Origin: Rhodococcoides trifolii
GTDB taxonomy: Bacteria > Actinomycetota > Actinomycetes > Mycobacteriales > Mycobacteriaceae
Assembly: GCF_014635345.1 (NCBI RefSeq)
Contig: NZ_BMCU01000001.1
Span: 620,001-684,000, forward strand
DNA: 64,000 nt
Direction of reading: 5' to 3'
Shown: one piece after another, positions 53,943-62,545 of the stretch
Layout of the letters: each line of letters starts with the position of its first letter
How positions within the stretch are numbered: the stretch's first letter is position 1
Program-made: the position numbers and the translations under genes
The notes under the pieces: model-generated
Database searches by the model: none
What the model was told of the DNA's origin: nothing
What the model saw: only the letters and a program-made list of their open reading frames with translations

Positions 53943-54482
53943 TTACTGGAAGTCGCGCTCGATGCGCAGTGTCCCGATGACGGTGGCCAACCCGTCGTAC
54001 TGAGTGACGAGCAGGCAGAACTCGATCATGCGACGGTCGTCGAAGTGCGCGGCCAACGAGGCCCACGATGCGTCGGACAGGTTCTTGGTTTCCAGCAACT
54101 CGTCCACGGACGACAGGATGGTGCGCTGACGTTCCGAAAGGCCCTCTGCTGCTGGTCCTTCGAAGATTCGCTCCCGCAGCTCCGCCGTCACTCCGGCTCG
54201 CTTGCCGATGCGAATGTGGTGATCGAGCTCGTACCCGCAGTCGCGTCGATGGGCAACCCGCAGGATGATCGTTTCGGTGTCGTGTCGGTTGATCTTCCCG
54301 CCGGGCATCAATTTGCCGCTGTAGAGAAGCCACGCCTGGAAGAGCGAGCCCGTGAGGCCTAGCGTGTTGAAGAGGTTCGCAGCAGGAACCTTGGCCACTT
54401 TGGCGGCGATCTTGGTCAGCCCCAGGTTGACGACGCCCAGGTCTTTCAAGCGCGTGCCCGACGGTATCCGCGGAGTAGTCAC
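53943..54482 (-). CDS. Carboxymuconolactone decarboxylase (AhpD-like) family protein
   Basis: A 179-residue helical protein of the CMD/AhpD fold. The core is RHDTETIILRVAHRRDCGYELDHHIRIG: Cys and His lie at the place of the AhpD thiol site, but the CxxC is reduced to one Cys (DCGYELDHH). The rest of the family pattern includes RQRTILSSVDELLETKNLSD and RRMIEFCLLVTQYDGLATV. Such proteins act as peroxidase partners or as decarboxylases. The neighbourhood (lpd and ramB near) agrees with the AhpD-like gene Rv0464c of M. tuberculosis. It lies on the same strand as atzF but a palindrome separates them. Confidence 0.85.
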   Translation of the reverse strand: MTTPRIPSGTRLKDLGVVNLGLTKIAAKVAKVPAANLFNTLGLTGSLFQAWLLYSGKLMPGGKINRHDTETIILRVAHRRDCGYELDHHIRIGKRAGVTAELRERIFEGPAAEGLSERQRTILSSVDELLETKNLSDASWASLAAHFDDRRMIEFCLLVTQYDGLATVIGTLRIERDFQ

Positions 54483-54521
54483 AGACGCTGAACTTACCCG
54501 ACGGTAAGGACTCCGACGGCT

Positions 54522-55376
54522 CTAGTAAGTACGAGGTATTCCGAGGACTTTTGTGGCGTCGACCGTCAGACCGAGCCGGGAGGTGGGTTTCAGGACGGGC
54601 ACATCGGGGGCGTCACCCGAGGAGAGCGCCCCAATGACGTCGGCTCCGGCGATCACGAAGTCCGAGGTAGCGCGTCGAATGTGGTTGGCGGACGTGGCGA
54701 GGACGACGGTAGAAGCGCCCACCGACTCGAGCATCGCCACCGTGTTCAGTGCGTTCTGCACCGTCTGATTCGCCTCGGTTTCGGCGTGCACCCGAGCCGG
54801 GTCGATTCCCTGCTCGACGAGCCACTCGCGCATGGCCTCACCCTCGGCGACACCGTTCTGGCGGTTTCCGCCGGTGACGATGACGGGCGATTCGGGCGAT
54901 GCCTCGGCACCCGTCAGGCCGGCCTTCAGACGTTCGATCAGTTCCGGTCGCATCGATCCATCCGGCAGCAGTCCGAATCCGAGAACCACGATCGCGGTGT
55001 CGGCGCCGTCCAACGTCGGGGCGTAGTCGATGGTCGATTCGGCTGCGGTGGCGATGGTGTCGAGCGCGCCGCGCACGCGTGAAGCCAGGTCGGGATCGAG
55101 GGTGTCCAGACGGGTCAGAGCAGCGTCGCGGGCGTCGACGTCGCCGCTCGCATTTGCGTAGAAGGATTGCAAGGCAACGATGTTCGCGTCGTTCGGGGCT
55201 GCTGAGGTCAACGCGTCGAGCGCGGCGAGTCCCGGCTCGTACTTGCCGGTGACGAGATCCGCTTGCGCCGAGTTGTACCCGTCGGCGGGCGCGAGGACGG
55301 CATCGGCGTGGGCGACGGGAGCGAACGCGACAAGCAGTGCCGCGGCGGCCACGGCACACGACACCCTGAGCTGCAT
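54522..55376 (-). CDS. Exported YdcF/SanA-like (DUF218) protein
   Basis: A 284-residue exported protein with a Sec signal (VSCAVAAAALLVAFAPVAHA, cleavage near residue 24). A helical region of ~80 residues (YNSAQADLVTGKYEPGLAAL, TPR-like in style) precedes a DUF218 domain: AIVVLGFGLLPDGSMRPELIERL, VIVTGGNRQNGVAEGEAM and NTVAMLESVGASTVVLATS. DUF218 proteins are envelope-biogenesis factors thought to bind nucleotide- or lipid-linked sugar substrates. Few have known reactions. It is between the AhpD-like gene and ramB, all on the minus strand. Confidence 0.82.
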   Translation of the reverse strand: MQLRVSCAVAAAALLVAFAPVAHADAVLAPADGYNSAQADLVTGKYEPGLAALDALTSAAPNDANIVALQSFYANASGDVDARDAALTRLDTLDPDLASRVRGALDTIATAAESTIDYAPTLDGADTAIVVLGFGLLPDGSMRPELIERLKAGLTGAEASPESPVIVTGGNRQNGVAEGEAMREWLVEQGIDPARVHAETEANQTVQNALNTVAMLESVGASTVVLATSANHIRRATSDFVIAGADVIGALSSGDAPDVPVLKPTSRLGLTVDATKVLGIPRTY

Positions 55377-55481
55377 CGTGTGACAGTAGCGTACTCATGA
55401 GGTGTGTGTGAAGCATGAGGCAGAAGTTACATCTGTGTCATTTGCGTTCGTATGCAACGGTTTTCGGAAGTACAGCGACCG

Positions 55482-56897
55482 TCACTGACGCAACACGTAC
55501 GGCGACACGCTGCTGCGGTGTTCGTTGATGTCCAATGCCTTGCCGAGGGGAGGGAAGGCGCGCTGTGGGCAGTTGTCGCGTTCGCACACTCGGCAGCCGG
55601 CTCCGATGGGTGTGGCGGACGCGGCGTCCCCGAGATCGAGGCCGTCGGCGTAGACCAGCCGCGAGCCGTGGCGAACTTCGCACCCGAGGCCGATCGCGAA
55701 CGTCTTGCCCGGTTCGCCGTACCGAGCCGCGCGGCGCTCGACCGTCCGCGCGATCCACAGGTAGCGGCGTCCGTCGGGCATCTCGGCGATCTGGGTCATG
55801 ATCTTGCCCGGGTACGCGAACGTCTCGTACACGTTCCACAGAGGACAGGTGCCGCCGCTCGACGAGAAGTGGAAACCCGTGGCCGACTGCCGTTTCGACA
55901 TGTTGCCGGCGCGGTCTACGCGAACGAACGAGAACGGCACCCCGCGCAGCGACGGCCGCTGCAGGGTGGAGAGGCGGTGGCAGATGGTCTCGTAACTGAT
56001 GGAGTAGAACGCCGACAACCGCTCGATGTCGTAGCGAAACGTCTCGGCGACGTCGTGGAACTGCGAGTACGGCAGAACCGTCGCCGCCGCGAAGTAGTTG
56101 GCGAACCCGAGACTGGCGAGCGATCTCGATTCGTCGGTGGTGAAGTCGCCCTCGTCGACCATCTTCCGGATGAGGTCACCACACTCGAAGTACGCGAGTT
56201 CCGCCGCGAAACGAAAGACCTTCTGACCGCCGGACAGGCGCGGCGATATTTCCAACAGTCGCGTCTTCGCGTCGAATCGGTGAAGGACGTTCTCGCCCAG
56301 GTCTATTCGTTCGACGACCTGCACGTCGTACAGATTGCGCAGGCGCTTGGCGATCTCACCCGAGAAATCACCACGATGGAAGCGCAGTTTGGTTGCGAGA
56401 TCCTCTGCGGCCGTGTCGAGTTCGTGCAAGTAGTTCTGGCGCTGATAGAAGTGGTCACGTACTTCCTCGTGCGGCTTGCTGATTGCGCCGCTGCCACTGC
56501 CGTCGGCGAACCTGTCCTCCGTGGCGAGGGCCAGCTGCGCCGTGGTGTTGCGGTAGCGGCGGTGCATGTTGACCATCGCCCGCGCGAGCGCCGGGTGGGA
56601 CGCGACGAGGTCCGACAGCTCCTCGACGTCGGCCTCGACACCCACGTCCTGGTCCAGAACCACCTCGCGGAGCTCGGCCACCAGTCGGGTGTCGTCCTGC
56701 GAGGAGAAGAACGTCGTGTCGACGCCGAACACCTCGGTGATTCGTGTGAGAACGGCCACCGACAGCGGGCGCACGTCGTGCTCGATCTGGTTGAGGTAGC
56801 TGGCGGAGATGTCGAGCTGCTTGGCGAGGACCACCTGGCTGAGACCGCGTTCGGTGCGCAGTTGTCGGAGCCGTGTCCCGACGAACGTCTTGGCCAT
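55482..56897 (-). CDS. ramB: RamB-type transcriptional regulator of acetate/glyoxylate metabolism
   Basis: A 471-residue regulator. The Cro/CI-type HTH is at residues 8–65 (FVGTRLRQLRTERGLSQVVL, SASYLNQIEHDVRPLSVAVL), followed by a long ligand domain (IrrE-like/short-chain-acyl regulator type) with YFECGDLIRKMVDE and a Cys cluster at the end (GCRVCERDNCPQRAFPPLG). RamB represses the isocitrate lyase and malate synthase genes in Corynebacterium and Mycobacterium in response to carbon source. Its target motif is present in front of aceA about 1.3 kb away. The start ATG is at 56897. Confidence 0.93.
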   Translation of the reverse strand: MAKTFVGTRLRQLRTERGLSQVVLAKQLDISASYLNQIEHDVRPLSVAVLTRITEVFGVDTTFFSSQDDTRLVAELREVVLDQDVGVEADVEELSDLVASHPALARAMVNMHRRYRNTTAQLALATEDRFADGSGSGAISKPHEEVRDHFYQRQNYLHELDTAAEDLATKLRFHRGDFSGEIAKRLRNLYDVQVVERIDLGENVLHRFDAKTRLLEISPRLSGGQKVFRFAAELAYFECGDLIRKMVDEGDFTTDESRSLASLGFANYFAAATVLPYSQFHDVAETFRYDIERLSAFYSISYETICHRLSTLQRPSLRGVPFSFVRVDRAGNMSKRQSATGFHFSSSGGTCPLWNVYETFAYPGKIMTQIAEMPDGRRYLWIARTVERRAARYGEPGKTFAIGLGCEVRHGSRLVYADGLDLGDAASATPIGAGCRVCERDNCPQRAFPPLGKALDINEHRSSVSPYVLRQ

Positions 56898-56939
56898 TCG
56901 GCCAGGCTACGCCTGCGAAGATCGACCTTCGCTTCCCTG

Positions 56940-58115
56940 CTAACGCCGGAGGATGCGTCGGACGATCGACTTCGGAGTGACGGTCGCCGCTCGGCGGGCG
57001 ACGGGAAGTAGGTAGCGGGCTCCGTGGGTGCCAGGCGGCATCGACGTCACGGTCAAGGATGCGTACTCGCGTGTGCCCCAGGCCTTCTTGAATCCCGTCG
57101 GCCCGATACCCAGGTCGATGGTGTCGACTCCGGTGGCCCGCGCGTGGTCGACCAATGCCTCCATCATCTGATGTCCGGGCTGCACTTCGGAGAACGCGGG
57201 ATCGAAATGGGTCAGCCAACCCTCCAAGGTGTGACCCGAGCGAATCATCAGTAGTTGCGCGGCGGAGGTTCCGCCCACCGCCAGTGTCACCACGACCAGA
57301 CGGCCGGCCTCTGCTTCACGCTGCAGGACCGGGCGCACGAAGTCGCCGAGCGGCGGGGCCAGGAAATCCGTTCTGGGGTGACCGGCCACGCCGATGGCGG
57401 ACAGGCGAACCATGTCGTTCCACCGATCGTCGAGTTCGGCCGCCGTGGTGAGGAACTCGACGGCGAGGGGAGTCCCGGCCTCGACATGCCGATGACGCGT
57501 AGCCCGCAGCCGACGCCGCGACCCGCGGCTACGTAGACCGATCGCTCCGGGGCCGGTAGCCGGGACGTCGACGACGGTGACCACGTGCCCGACCTCGCAC
57601 GAGGACGCCCAGTCAGTCTTTTCGCGAAGGCGACGGAGCGCACGGTTGCGCTCGTCCATGGCGCCGAGGAACACGGCGACGCGGTGCGCTGCAAGCGCTG
57701 ACCACAGCGCGTCGGCGGCAGCGTCGTCCTCGGCGACGATCTCGTTGATCATTCCGAAGTCGTCACCTGTCAGGCGGGCGAGTCGGAAGGGGCCGAAGCG
57801 ACGGACCGCGAACGGGGCTACGGCAGCCAGTCGAGTGCCGCGGTGGACGGTCACGACGAGCGGGCGACGCGGTTTTCTGATGGCCACGGCTCCGCGTGCG
57901 TAGTCCGGGCGTGAGGAGACGTGGCCGCCGGCGCGACCGGCCAAATCCGCCCACTCGGCCGCCAGTCCGGCGTCGACTTCGTGGTGGAACCGAACGGTGG
58001 CGTCGGTGTCGCTCTCATTACCGTCGGACACGATCTCGAACGTACCAAAAGTCCTGTTTTCCCGGTTCCCGTCGACGTCAGCCGTTCGTACGACATTCGA
58101 AGTGATGCTGGTCAC
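56940..58115 (-). CDS. GNAT-type acetyltransferase, BcsL/CelD-like
   Basis: A 391-residue protein with two related GNAT-like halves, as in FemAB/BcsL proteins. The characteristic parts are GNAT-like VVTLAVGGTSAAQLLMIRSG, then FDPAFSEVQPGHQMMEALVDHAR and DTIDLGIGPTGFKKAWGTREYA. BcsL-type enzymes acylate or modify polysaccharides or lipid-linked sugars at the membrane; the acceptor here is not known. It is on the same strand as ramB (42-bp gap) and diverges from aceA across a 260-bp regulatory region. Confidence 0.82.
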   Translation of the reverse strand: MTSITSNVVRTADVDGNRENRTFGTFEIVSDGNESDTDATVRFHHEVDAGLAAEWADLAGRAGGHVSSRPDYARGAVAIRKPRRPLVVTVHRGTRLAAVAPFAVRRFGPFRLARLTGDDFGMINEIVAEDDAAADALWSALAAHRVAVFLGAMDERNRALRRLREKTDWASSCEVGHVVTVVDVPATGPGAIGLRSRGSRRRLRATRHRHVEAGTPLAVEFLTTAAELDDRWNDMVRLSAIGVAGHPRTDFLAPPLGDFVRPVLQREAEAGRLVVVTLAVGGTSAAQLLMIRSGHTLEGWLTHFDPAFSEVQPGHQMMEALVDHARATGVDTIDLGIGPTGFKKAWGTREYASLTVTSMPPGTHGARYLLPVARRAATVTPKSIVRRILRR

Positions 58116-58182
58116 ACTCGACGATCTCCGGTGCGGATGCGTAGCCGACCCGCCGAACTATAAAAAGTACGCCTGTACTGCT

Positions 58183-58218
58183 AGTTTGCGATCGCCGGTC
58201 ACGGAATCTTTGCAAACT
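58183..58218. promoter_or_regulatory. Two RamB-like sites upstream of aceA
   Basis: CTTTGCAAACT (58208–58218) contains CTTTGCAAA, the core of the RamB motif described in Corynebacterium; AGTTTGCG (58183–58190) is a second partial copy in opposite orientation. They lie about 160–190 bp before the aceA start. This supports RamB control of aceA. Confidence 0.65.
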
Positions 58219-58375
58219 TAGCTATCGCAGGCCAAAACGTAACGACGATTCGCAGTCATAGCTGGTAGACAGCCCTTTTTGCGTGTGCCATTCTCGGAAA
58301 GTACATCCGATATGCCTGGCAAGGCTGCGAAGTCCCGCCAGGGAACAGAGTCAGCAAACAGAGACGGAGCTTTTG

Positions 58376-59665
58376 ATGTCGACCACCGGCACACCGAAGA
58401 CGACAGCCGAGATCCAGCAGGATTGGGATACCAATCCCCGCTGGAAGGGCGTCAACCGCAACTTCACCGCACAGCAGGTCACGGATCTGCAGGGCAGCGT
58501 CGTCGAGGAAGCGACACTCGCTCGCCGCGGCAGCGAGATCCTCTGGGACCTCGTGAACAACGAGGACTACATCAACTCGCTCGGTGCCCTCACCGGCAAC
58601 CAGGCCGTGCAGCAGGTTCGCGCCGGCCTCCAGGCGATCTACCTCTCCGGCTGGCAGGTCGCCGGCGATGCCAACCTCTCCGGTCACACCTACCCGGACC
58701 AGAGCCTCTACCCGGCCAACTCGGTGCCGTCCGTCGTGCGTCGCATCAACAACGCTCTCCTGCGCGCAGACGAGATCGCCAAGGTCGAGGGCGACACCTC
58801 GGTCAAGAACTGGGTCGCACCGATCGTCGCCGACGCCGAAGCCGGTTTCGGTGGCGCGCTGAACGCCTACGAGCTGCAGAAGGCCATGATCGTGGCCGGA
58901 GCGGCCGGTGTGCACTGGGAGGACCAGCTCGCGTCGGAGAAGAAGTGCGGCCACCTCGGCGGCAAGGTGCTCATCCCCACCCAGCAGCACATCCGCACCC
59001 TGACCTCCGCGCGGCTCGCATCGGACGTCGCCGACGTCCCGTCGGTCATCATCGCCCGCACCGACGCCGAGGCAGCCACGCTGATCACCTCCGACGTCGA
59101 CGAGCGCGACCAGGAATTCCTCGACGGAACCCGCACCGCCGAAGGCTTCTACGGCGTCAAGAACGGCATCGAGCCCTGCATCGCGCGCGCCAAGGCATAC
59201 GCCCCCTACGCAGACCTCATCTGGATGGAGACCGGCGTGCCGGATCTCGAGGTCGCGAAGAAGTTCTCCGAGTCCGTGCGCAGCGAGTTCCCGGACCAGC
59301 TGCTGGCCTACAACTGCTCGCCTTCGTTCAACTGGAAGGCGCACCTGGACGACGCGACCATCGCGAAGTTCCAGAAGGAGCTCGGCGCGATGGGCTTCAA
59401 GTTCCAGTTCATCACCCTCGCCGGCTTCCACTCGCTCAACTACGGCATGTTCGACCTGGCGCACGGCTACGCCCGCGAGGGCATGACCGCCTTCGTCGAT
59501 CTGCAGGAGCGCGAGTTCAAGGCCGCCGAAGAGCGTGGCTTCACGGCCATCAAGCACCAGCGTGAGGTGGGTGCCGGATACTTCGACCGCATCGCCACCA
59601 CCGTCGACCCGAACACGTCGACGGCAGCTCTGAAGGGCTCGACAGAAGAAGGCCAATTCCACTAG
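58376..59665 (+). CDS. aceA: Isocitrate lyase
   Basis: First enzyme of the glyoxylate shunt, splitting isocitrate into succinate and glyoxylate in the cytoplasm. The catalytic signature KKCGH lies at residues 189–193 (C191). Other blocks are [31 protein letters not shown] and [10 protein letters not shown]; the C-terminus is STEEGQFH. The 429-residue form is the ICL1 class. The ATG at 58376 follows GACGGAGC; in-frame codons from 58283 are not supported. RamB-like sites lie upstream and a hairpin terminator downstream, so it is probably transcribed alone, with fadB2 next. Confidence 0.98.
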   Translation: MSTTGTPKTTAEIQQDWDTNPRWKGVNRNFTAQQVTDLQGSVVEEATLARRGSEILWDLVNNEDYINSLGALTGNQAVQQVRAGLQAIYLSGWQVAGDANLSGHTYPDQSLYPANSVPSVVRRINNALLRADEIAKVEGDTSVKNWVAPIVADAEAGFGGALNAYELQKAMIVAGAAGVHWEDQLASEKKCGHLGGKVLIPTQQHIRTLTSARLASDVADVPSVIIARTDAEAATLITSDVDERDQEFLDGTRTAEGFYGVKNGIEPCIARAKAYAPYADLIWMETGVPDLEVAKKFSESVRSEFPDQLLAYNCSPSFNWKAHLDDATIAKFQKELGAMGFKFQFITLAGFHSLNYGMFDLAHGYAREGMTAFVDLQEREFKAAEERGFTAIKHQREVGAGYFDRIATTVDPNTSTAALKGSTEEGQFH

Positions 59666-59699
59666 CTGTACCGCCTCTCCGAGGTTTCAGCGCACCAGT

Positions 59700-59733
59700 C
59701 AGGCGGCTCGCGACTTCCGTTGCGGGCCGCCTG
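59700..59733 (+). terminator. Terminator of aceA
   Basis: CAGGCGGC (59700–59707) pairs with GCCGCCTG (59726–59733), with a further GC-rich part between them; TCTTCGTTTG follows. It ends the aceA message 34 bp after the stop codon. Confidence 0.8.
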
Positions 59734-59811
59734 TCTTCGTTTGCTCGTCTTGGCCCGTGCCCCTGAAGGGTTACCCCCTTCTCACCCAAGCCGTTGTCTG
59801 AAGGAGCGTTC

Positions 59812-60669
59812 GTGACCGTCGAGCGGGTGGGAGTTGTCGGGGCCGGAGAGATGGGCGCCGGCATCGCCGAAGTCTGTGCGCTCGCCCGCGTCGACGTCCT
59901 GGTGTACGAGCCCACACGCGAACTGGGGCAGCTTGCCCGCACACGCGTTCTGTCGTCGCTCGACCGCGCCGTGAGCAGTGGGAAGGTGACCGAGCGCGAG
60001 CGCGAACAATCGTTGTCTCGCCTGCGATTCACCACCGATCTCGCCGACTTCCGGGACCGCCAGCTCGTCGTCGAAGCTGCCGTCGAGGACGAGCGGATCA
60101 AGGAGGAGATCTTCGCCGAACTGGATGCGGTGGTCGTCGACTGCGGTGCAGTTCTGGCCTCCAGCACGTCGTCCATTCCGATCGAGACTCTTGCCTGTGC
60201 CGCAGCGGCGCCCGAGCGAGTCCTCGGGATGCACTTCTTCAACCCCGTTCCCGTACTTCCGCTCGTCGAACTGGTCACCACTCGAGCAACCGGACCCGAC
60301 GTGGTCGCGCGCGCGGACGCATTCGCGAGCGACGTTCTGGGAAAGCAGGTCGTGCACAGTTCCGACCGGTCCGGCTACGTCGTCAATGCGCTGCTCGTTC
60401 CGTACCTCCTGTCCGCGATCCGCATGCTCGAATCCGGGTTCGCGTCGAAGACGGACATCGACCGGGCGACGGTCCTCGGCCTCACCCACCCCGTGGGTCC
60501 GCTCGCCCTGACGGACCTCATGGGCCTCGACACCGTCAAGGCGATCGCCGAGAGGATGCACGACGAGTTCGGCGAACCGCTGTACCGCCCGCCTCTGCTG
60601 CTCGTGCAGATGGTCGATGCCGGTCGTTTGGGCAAGAAAACCGGAGAAGGCTTCTACGCCTACCGGTGA
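59812..60669 (+). CDS. fadB2: 3-hydroxybutyryl-CoA dehydrogenase
   Basis: A 285-residue dehydrogenase that oxidises (S)-3-hydroxyacyl-CoA to the 3-keto form, or runs in reverse. The NAD-binding motif VGVVGAGEMGAGIAEVCALA is at the N-terminus; the catalytic His is in GMHFFNPVPVLPLVE, and the conserved Asn-containing block is DRSGYVVNALLVPYL, with LDTVKAIAERM near the end. The GTG at 59812 has AAGGAG at 59801–59806. The place after aceA is that of fadB2 next to icl1 in M. tuberculosis, fitting fatty-acid and acetate use. Confidence 0.94.
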   Translation: MTVERVGVVGAGEMGAGIAEVCALARVDVLVYEPTRELGQLARTRVLSSLDRAVSSGKVTEREREQSLSRLRFTTDLADFRDRQLVVEAAVEDERIKEEIFAELDAVVVDCGAVLASSTSSIPIETLACAAAAPERVLGMHFFNPVPVLPLVELVTTRATGPDVVARADAFASDVLGKQVVHSSDRSGYVVNALLVPYLLSAIRMLESGFASKTDIDRATVLGLTHPVGPLALTDLMGLDTVKAIAERMHDEFGEPLYRPPLLLVQMVDAGRLGKKTGEGFYAYR

Positions 60670-60746
60670 GCGGACTGGATGAGTGACTCGTCACAGTGCG
60701 TGACCCACGCGTTTCGCGTCACATTTGTCAGCCATCACGTACCTGA

Positions 60747-60774
60747 GCAAAAACAGGTTTCGATCCTGTTTTGC
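60747..60774. promoter_or_regulatory. Inverted repeat upstream of the yrbE/mce operon
   Basis: AAAACAGG (60750–60757) and CCTGTTTT (60765–60772) form a perfect 8-bp inverted repeat around TTTCGAT, extended by GC on both sides with one extra A on the left. It lies in the 207-bp gap between fadB2 and the first yrbE gene and is a probable operator for the mce operon. Confidence 0.6.
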
Positions 60775-60876
60775 CGCGCTAGGTTCTGATCTGGCTCGCC
60801 CACCGGTGTGCAGAGCTTGTTGCGCGACGACCATCGGGCCGACGGATGTGGGGGGATCGACATCGCAATCACAACT

Positions 60877-61665
60877 GTGCTCACGTCGCGGTTCACGACG
60901 GGAATGCGCACCTTCGGCCGCTTCGCCGATCTGACCTTCGCGGCATTCGCCTCTCTCGTCCGAGACATCGTCGGGCTGCGGTTTCCCACACGCGAAGCAA
61001 TCGACCAGGCCTGGTTCATGGTCACCGTCACCGTGTTGCCGGCCGTCCTGGTGTCGATCCCGTTCGGCGTCATCGTCTCCGTCCAGGTCGGCAGCCTCAC
61101 TACCCAGATCGGTGCGACGTCGATCGCCGGCGCTGCCGGTGGACTCGGTGTGATCCGACAGGGCGCGCCCATCGTCACGGCGCTACTCCTCGGCGGCGCA
61201 GCCGGTTCGGCCATCGCCGCCGACCTCGGCGCTCGTACCGTGCGAGACGAGATCGATGCCATGCGCGTGATGGGCATCGACCCGATCCGGCGGCTCGCGG
61301 CCCCGCGATTGGCGGCGATGCTGGTGGTCGCCCCGCTCTTGTGCTCACTGGTGATCTTCATGGGTCTGATCGCCGGTTACGTCGTCAACGTCGGGTTCCA
61401 GGACGGCACCCCCGGTAGTTACCTCGCGTCGTTCGGCTCGTTCGCGTCGACGGCCGACCTCGTCGTCGCGCTGGTCAAAGCGGAGATCTTCGGGGTCATC
61501 GTGGTCCTGGTCGCGTGCCAACGCGGTTTCGAGGCCACCTCGGGTCCCCGTGGCGTCGCCAATGCGGTCAATGCTTCCGTCGTCGTCGGCGTGATCTCGG
61601 CATTCGTCGTGAACGTCCTTGCAACTCAGCTGGTGTCCATGTTCCTGCCACAAAGGCTCGGGTGA
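60877..61665 (+). CDS. YrbE-family permease subunit (MlaE-like), first of the mce operon
   Basis: The permease protein A of an Mce lipid-import system. About 262 residues with five to six helices (LPAVLVSIPFGVIVSVQVGSL, APIVTALLLGGAAGSAIAAD, AMLVVAPLLCSLVIFMGLIA). The conserved MlaE block is ARTVRDEIDAMRVMGIDPIRRLAAPR. With the ATPase MceG (encoded elsewhere) it forms the ABC core. The start is uncertain: GTG at 60877 and ATG at 60904 are both near where homology begins, and GTG at 60808 makes a longer form; no ribosome-binding site decides. Confidence 0.9.
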   Translation: MLTSRFTTGMRTFGRFADLTFAAFASLVRDIVGLRFPTREAIDQAWFMVTVTVLPAVLVSIPFGVIVSVQVGSLTTQIGATSIAGAAGGLGVIRQGAPIVTALLLGGAAGSAIAADLGARTVRDEIDAMRVMGIDPIRRLAAPRLAAMLVVAPLLCSLVIFMGLIAGYVVNVGFQDGTPGSYLASFGSFASTADLVVALVKAEIFGVIVVLVACQRGFEATSGPRGVANAVNASVVVGVISAFVVNVLATQLVSMFLPQRLG

Positions 61666-61669
61666 CGAC

Positions 61670-62539
61670 GTGACTGTTTCTCGCTATCAGCCCCCGGGGA
61701 CGTCCGGCCTGGTCCGCGTCGGCCGAGGTGTAGCTCGGGGGCCGGCCAGTGCTGTCGAGCACCTCGGACACCAGATCACCTTCATGGCGCAGGTCTTGGC
61801 CGCAGTTCCCCACACGCTGCGCGCCTACCGACGACAGACCATGCTCGTCCTCACCGACATCACCTGGGGCAGCGGCAATCTCGTCGTCGGCGGCGGCACC
61901 GTGTCGGTCCTGGTGATTCTCGGCGTCGCGGTGGGCTCGTCGATCGGCATCGAGGGCTACAACGCGCTGAACCTCGTCGGTATGGGCCCGCTCACCGGGT
62001 TCATTTCGGCATACGCCAGCACGCGAGAGCTGGCTCCGATGATCGCGGCGATCGGGTTCGCGGCTCAGGCCGGGTGCCGAATGACCGCCGAGATCGGCGC
62101 CATGCGTATCTCCGAAGAGATCGATGCGCTCGAAGTGGTCGGTATTCGCTCGATCCCGTTCGTCGTCACCACGCGTGTGATCGCCGGGATCGTCACCATC
62201 ATTCCGCTGTACCTGCTCACCCTCATTCTGACGTACGTGTCCGCGTCGTTGGTGGTGTCGCTCTTCGGAAATCAGGCAACGGGAACCTACGACCACTACT
62301 TCTCCGCGTTCCTCCAACTGTCGGATCTGGGCTACTCGCTACTCAAGGCAACAATTTTCGTCGCGTTCGTCATCATGATTCACGGCTACCAGGGCTACTA
62401 CGCCACGGGCGGACCGGAGGGTGTCGGGCGAGCATCGGGCCGCGCCATCCGCGCCTCGCTCATCGCAATCGTCATCCTGGACATGATTCTCACCGTGGTC
62501 ATCTGGGGTGTCGACGTCGGTATCAGGATTTCGGGGTAA
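61670..62539 (+). CDS. YrbE-family permease subunit B of the mce operon
   Basis: The second MlaE-type permease (289 residues), forming a heterodimer with the one before. Conserved parts are LVVGGGTVSVLVILGVAVGS, YASTRELAPMIAAIGFAAQAG, GAMRISEEIDALEVVGIRSI and the C-terminal FVIMIHGYQGYYATGGPEGVG. Five to six helices are predicted. It begins GTG 4 bp after the previous stop and ends 6 bp before the MceA gene, so the set is one operon. Confidence 0.92.
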   Translation: MTVSRYQPPGTSGLVRVGRGVARGPASAVEHLGHQITFMAQVLAAVPHTLRAYRRQTMLVLTDITWGSGNLVVGGGTVSVLVILGVAVGSSIGIEGYNALNLVGMGPLTGFISAYASTRELAPMIAAIGFAAQAGCRMTAEIGAMRISEEIDALEVVGIRSIPFVVTTRVIAGIVTIIPLYLLTLILTYVSASLVVSLFGNQATGTYDHYFSAFLQLSDLGYSLLKATIFVAFVIMIHGYQGYYATGGPEGVGRASGRAIRASLIAIVILDMILTVVIWGVDVGIRISG

Positions 62540-62545
62540 CGCGAC

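Noticed and set aside
56940..58115. A cellulose synthesis cluster based on the BcsL-like gene
   Set aside because: The GT2 synthase lies 10 kb away with unrelated genes between, so no common operon is shown.
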